From the NCBI GenBank assembly GCA_963169105.1, contig OY720643.1, positions 80,087,696 to 80,151,695 on the forward strand: a stretch of 64,000 nucleotides of DNA, written 5' to 3'. The notes under the pieces are model-generated. The model ran no database searches. It was not told the origin of the DNA and saw only the letters and a program-made list of their open reading frames with translations. The stretch's first letter is position 1; the number at the start of each line of letters is the position of its first letter. Made by a program: the position numbers and the translations under genes. This stretch comes from Ceriagrion tenellum (Eukaryota; Arthropoda; Insecta; Odonata; Coenagrionidae). This document shows, one piece after another, positions 59,536 through 64,000 of the stretch.

Positions 59536-59965
59536 ACTCACTCTCAGTCAGGAGGCGTACCGCCCTAAAATATTCATGGGCAATCGAGGAAGGATATAGG
59601 AGTGATTTAGGCATAGAAGCCTTGGGTCCAGGGTACACGGTAAGTGTAGAAAGCAGTGAGGGTGGAGAATTTCCCGCCGTCCCGCAGGGAGGGCGAAAGA
59701 GGAGTAGACAGTCAAGCAGCCGGGCCAGGGAGGCAGGGTTAGTTGGGAGATGGGATTTTCGTGGGCGACTGACGTGTCCCCTTGGAAGCCCCCCACCCAC
59801 TCCCATTTTCCTCGCCTCTTTTGTGCCATTGCCAGTGGAGGGACCCACAAAAGCTGTTCCATGCAAATCCTCCGAGGTCCGAGTTGTCGCCACCGTTAGG
59901 CAGCGTGTGGGAGGAGGATATTAGAAAATCCTCGGCGACGGTAGGACGAATGGACGCCATCGCAT
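59536..59965. other. GC-rich island
   Basis: GC-rich sequence with overlapping open frames of 138 codons (plus) and 119 and 104 codons (minus), none with a recognised domain. A good splice-donor match ACGGTAAGTG lies at 59638-59647. This could be a noncoding first exon or promoter island, but no matching exon is identifiable. Confidence 0.4.
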
Positions 59966-60596
59966 GCGTAAATATACACAAAGACTTGTATACGTCACAT
60001 TGATAAACAGGGCAACCTCAAGAGCTCGATACAGGGAGCGCCGAACGCAAGTCTCGCTACCAAACCAATATGCGGATGTAGAAGGCCTTCGGCACTCAAA
60101 ATATCTGATGGTTTGTGTATAGCGGACCTGAGATAGATTGTGCAATATGTTATTTTCTTTATAAATCTATCATTTTGACCTCAATACACAAAAATATCCT
60201 ATCTTCTTTTTTTCTGTAAGTATTATAATTTCAGTGCCCTGCATATAACTGTTCTCTTCACTTTCTCGGCAAGTGCGAATGTTATCCAATTCAATAAACA
60301 ACCCTAATCTCAAGTTTTGTCTGCTAAATGCCATCCCTTCAACCTGTACCTCCAAGCAAGAAATATCAATCGCAACCATTATGGCCCCCTATTTTCCGAT
60401 AAACAGAATGGTGTTTTAAAGCTATCCATTTTTCAATTCTACTTCAAATCACATTTCCTTGAATCGTTTCTATCGATACATTGGCTATGTAAAATATGTT
60501 AAACGTTCTCCGTGAAATAGTTTGTTTTAAGTTGCGAGAAAGATTCAACATAAACTAAACCCCTTCAGTCTGTTAGGGGTTCTCACTAAAATTGCT

Positions 60597-60632
60597 CAGT
60601 GCAAGTCAGTGCAAGTCAAGTGCAAGTCAGTA
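60597..60632. repeat. 10-bp tandem repeat, three copies
   Basis: AGTGCAAGTC is repeated three times, with one extra A between the second and third units and a partial fourth unit (AGT). Confidence 0.85.
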
Positions 60633-63600
60633 CCACTGCCAAGTTTATCTTAACAACTTTTTACAAATTCACCTTCACTGGATTAGATCTATTTGGAGCC
60701 TTAACCTACTTCATCAGGGACCCATTTGCATACCAAATGCTAATACCAAAATCAATTACCATCAGCTTTACCGATATGGTGAACTTACAACCTAATTTAC
60801 CTGAGAAAAATCTCCAAAAACCGCACTTCAAATAACACCCTTTAGAGATAAACTGACTACATATACTATAAGAGGACTGCTATACTAGACAAAATAATTG
60901 TTAAAGAGGGCGTTATCTGAAATTTCGACTTTCAGACAATTAAGGGTATGTTTACGATAGGGAAAAATTGGACAGAACGATGATAAGTAATGGAGGGAAA
61001 TTATTGAAAATAAATACTCTACATAAACAATTAAGCCAAATGGTAACAATGCCTTCTTTAAATTAATACCATCTTATTTCCGTTTATTCAGTTACCTCCT
61101 ACCTATTCAGTTTTCCCTAAATTGAGAGAACTTATATTTGGGTGTTCATTTCATTAATACTGATATAACTTTCCGAAAATGACATTTTATATATTATTTT
61201 CAGAAATATGCCATGCTATGTGGCAAAATAATACTTTTTTACCACAGCTTTACTTAGTTCCCACTTTACATATAATTTTAGGTGAAGTGATGTTTTAAAA
61301 TTTGAACTGGTAAAGTTTTTGGATGCTCTCCAATTTTGCACACAATGAAAGATAGGACTCCCACAAGTGAGGCCAGAGTCTGCTCCCTAATAGTCCAAGT
61401 TTTTAATAGGTTAAAACATTTCGTTAAATAAAAAATTTAATGATGGAAAGAAATAATAATAAAATATAATTCGAGGAACGATATATTTCAAAACAATTAA
61501 ACAATAAAAATGACATTTTCATTACTTTCACATTTCTCATGGAGAGATCGTATAATATTTCGTGTGAGAAAAAAATTGAATACAGTGAAGATAAGCCAGG
61601 AAGAATTTATCAATACAGCAACATTCACGCCCAATCACCTGGTTACAGACCACCTCTGACCTCCTTCACACAGGGCCGTAAAGCCTCAGTGGGTCGCGTG
61701 GTGCGTTAGCCAAAAAAAGAAGACCGGTAAGGCGTCCCAGTAATCCCGGACTAGTGCCAGTGGCGATGGAAATGCTCTCAATTCCAGGGAAACGTCGGAC
61801 AATCAAGAAAATTGCGAAAGAGCGCCTCAAAAGGATCTGATTAAATGTGACTCAAAGGCTTGAAAATTGAATTCAATTGTGGAATCGAAGATAGAACACC
61901 GTCCGGAGAACGAAAGGCATTTCACGGAATGGCACCATTTCAGGAGGCGCCAACTAAAATTTCGGATTTCGATGTACGATTCCTACAACTGTTTCACTCT
62001 GTAGAAACACCTTGATGATGATTTATCTGGCACCTTAAATAATATCCTCCTATTCAACAAAATTATGCATAACGGAATGTAAGATTCATTGCGAAATCTC
62101 GTTAAAATTAAGAAAAAATTTGTAAAAATGTGATAAATGCATAAAAATTAGATGTTTTTACTAACGATAAATGAATATAAAGTGATGGAAATAATACCAT
62201 TAACATTTGGAGTTACTAACAGTTACCACGCCAACACGAGGAATATGCATTAAAAATATGTAATTATGTGAGAAAGAAAACTCTGCAGTAGTTGACTTCC
62301 TGATGTTAAAAAAAATATGAATTAAAATTTATTCGTTAATGCTACGGTATAAAGTATATAACAATTGTTTTTCAGACGCTAATGCTATAGATTAGCGGAA
62401 GCAATCTGTTTTCAACAACATAATTGGATAGGTGAACTCTGTCATTTAATAAGATTCACGTTTTCTGAGGGGAATTTCCTGAAGTGATTTTCGATCAAAC
62501 TGTCACGCTTTGAGAAAACAGCCTGGAGATCAAATCATCAAAAGGTTAGGAAAAAGGATGAAAAAATCTGAATGCTTGTACATGTCATTATTTTCTTTAG
62601 AATTCTGTCTAGCTCAGCAGTTAATTTATATCCAATAACTTGCAACCTTGCGCCATTAGTTCTTCAACGAATGGTAAAAACAGACTCAAAATATGGACTA
62701 AAATATCGGTGTACATGTTTCATTGGGCGTCTGCTTTAATCAAGCTCTCTTCTCAAGAGCAACAGTCAAATTTGCTCTAAAAATGACTCACAGCGTTTGG
62801 AATAAATATTATTATGCGCCTTGCATCTATACCCAAAGCAGGGTTTTAAGAAAGATTACTGATTGAGATCACTTTTTATTAAAAAATGGTAGTAGTCCAT
62901 GCATTCAACATTATCATGCACTCAACGCAATATTTATCACTTTAAATAAAAAACAAACGTTTTATTCTTCTTTTGATGAGAGTAAAATTCTTCACTACCT
63001 TAAAAAAGAACGGGAATATATTCAATTTGAATATAAGTCCTTAAAAATACACAAACGCCCATTATCTTTAAGAACGGATGTGATACTTGGCCCATGAAAA
63101 TGTCAAAAGGAAATTAACTCTCTCTTACTTTTGGAAATGTGGTTAATATTAAAGCATATACAAAAGTTCTTTACGAAAGGAAGTCAGATATTCCTCGTTC
63201 TCATACGTTTGCCAGAATTTTCACCTCGCCTTAAGGTAGCGGATAACTCACTTCCGGGACGCTACCGGATTAATTAGGCACCACAAAGCAAGGAATGCCG
63301 GATGCCTGTGCGCAATAATTGGGCTTTATCCAAAAGGCATGTCTGTTGAATCCCTCACTGTTAACACAAACACTAAGGGTACTTAGGGTAAAGGTATATC
63401 AAAAAGAAGCTACAAGAAGATTTCATACGCTCTGCCCTACGGCACAAATCTTTCTTTTATGTGTTTGAAAATTAAATTGAAATAACAAAAATATGGCCAG
63501 TTGGCATGAGTGGGATAACCTTTACAGCCGCACCTTAATGAGGATAAAATATTGATTTCATTAGAGTCCCCGAAGACTCCAAGCTCTGGACAAGGTTATG

Positions 63601-64000
63601 AACCGCTCCAAAGGAATAACTTAAGACAATTTACTACCATATAACATCAGACGAAAGAGTAAATAAAGCTACGAGATGATTAATCCAACCATTCTAATGA
63701 TGGATTAATCCACCGATCCAAATGCCTACCTTATGGTACACGCTCTATTGTAATCTGCCCGCGAACGATCATGTTGTATAAATTTGGCATTAAATCACAA
63801 CCTTGGTATCATTTTGCCATTCTTTTCATATAAAATAATCACAATACCGCGCAATTTAAAGAATATATTGAATATAAAAATGTCTCCAATGAATAACAAG
63901 AATAAGGCTAAATTGAGGAATAAAATATACATGAATGAATCTTATGCGGGCATTGATGTATCGACAATATTTGCAATAAGTAAGGTGACAGAAATTTTGC
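60633..64000. other. AT-rich unannotated stretch
   Basis: About 3.4 kb without a recognised gene or repeat. A short segment of higher GC lies at about 61630-61960; no open frame or element signature was found in it. Confidence 0.5.

Noticed and set aside
59508..59924. 138-codon + strand open frame
   Set aside because: Competing minus frames of 119 and 104 codons overlap it, as expected from few stops in GC-rich DNA. No domain recognised.

Overview
The window looks like AT-rich, gene-poor nuclear DNA from an invertebrate animal, most likely an arthropod. Long stretches have no open frame above background. The only protein homology I can support is to transposable elements: mariner transposases, RTE-like and jockey/CR1-like LINE fragments, tRNA-derived SINEs, a hAT-type MITE, and short motifs resembling Penelope-like element (PLE) termini. 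I see no bacterial-style operon, rRNA, CRISPR array or convincing host gene. The species cannot be named from this sequence.

Layout. 1-9.1 kb: AT-rich DNA with two pyrimidine-rich islands (about 0.4-0.85 and 3.6-4.2 kb), a 36-bp near-perfect palindrome (5020-5055) and a 19-bp tandem duplication. 9.1-14.6 kb: a repeat-dense block with SINE remnants, a LINE-A fragment, a purine-rich island, a LINE-B 3' end, a 162-bp tandem duplication and a 26-bp minisatellite. 14.6-17.6 kb: nothing recognised. 17.6-23 kb: an antisense LINE-A copy, one copy of a 307-bp family (R1), a 569-bp hAT-type MITE with an 8-bp target duplication, and a 1323-bp mariner. That mariner is the best-preserved element here: perfect 36-bp terminal repeats and a transposase broken by one frameshift.

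23-33.7 kb: an unidentified exon-like segment, a GC-rich island, a decayed LINE, the second R1 copy in inverted orientation, a 385-bp internally deleted mariner, a LINE-B 3' end, an inverted pair of PLE-like motifs and another LINE-A copy. 33.7-45 kb: mostly unannotated AT-rich DNA with a 174-bp inverted repeat at 38865-39038, a SINE, a purine/GC-rich island, a LINE-A copy and a decayed LINE-B copy. 45-47 kb: three copies of a second unknown family (R2) around a GC-rich island. 51.3-55.8 kb: GC-rich DNA, several LINE-B 3' fragments and another inverted PLE-like pair. 58.3-59.1 kb: an antisense LINE with an RT active-site motif (FADE), followed by a GC-rich island. From 60.6 kb to the end I recognise nothing.

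No group of genes works together as a pathway. The most unusual signal is a short motif with the look of a PLE hammerhead 3' half (TGATGATG, small stem, GAAACC, GGTC). It recurs in several diverged variants, and at four places two copies face each other as an inverted pair.
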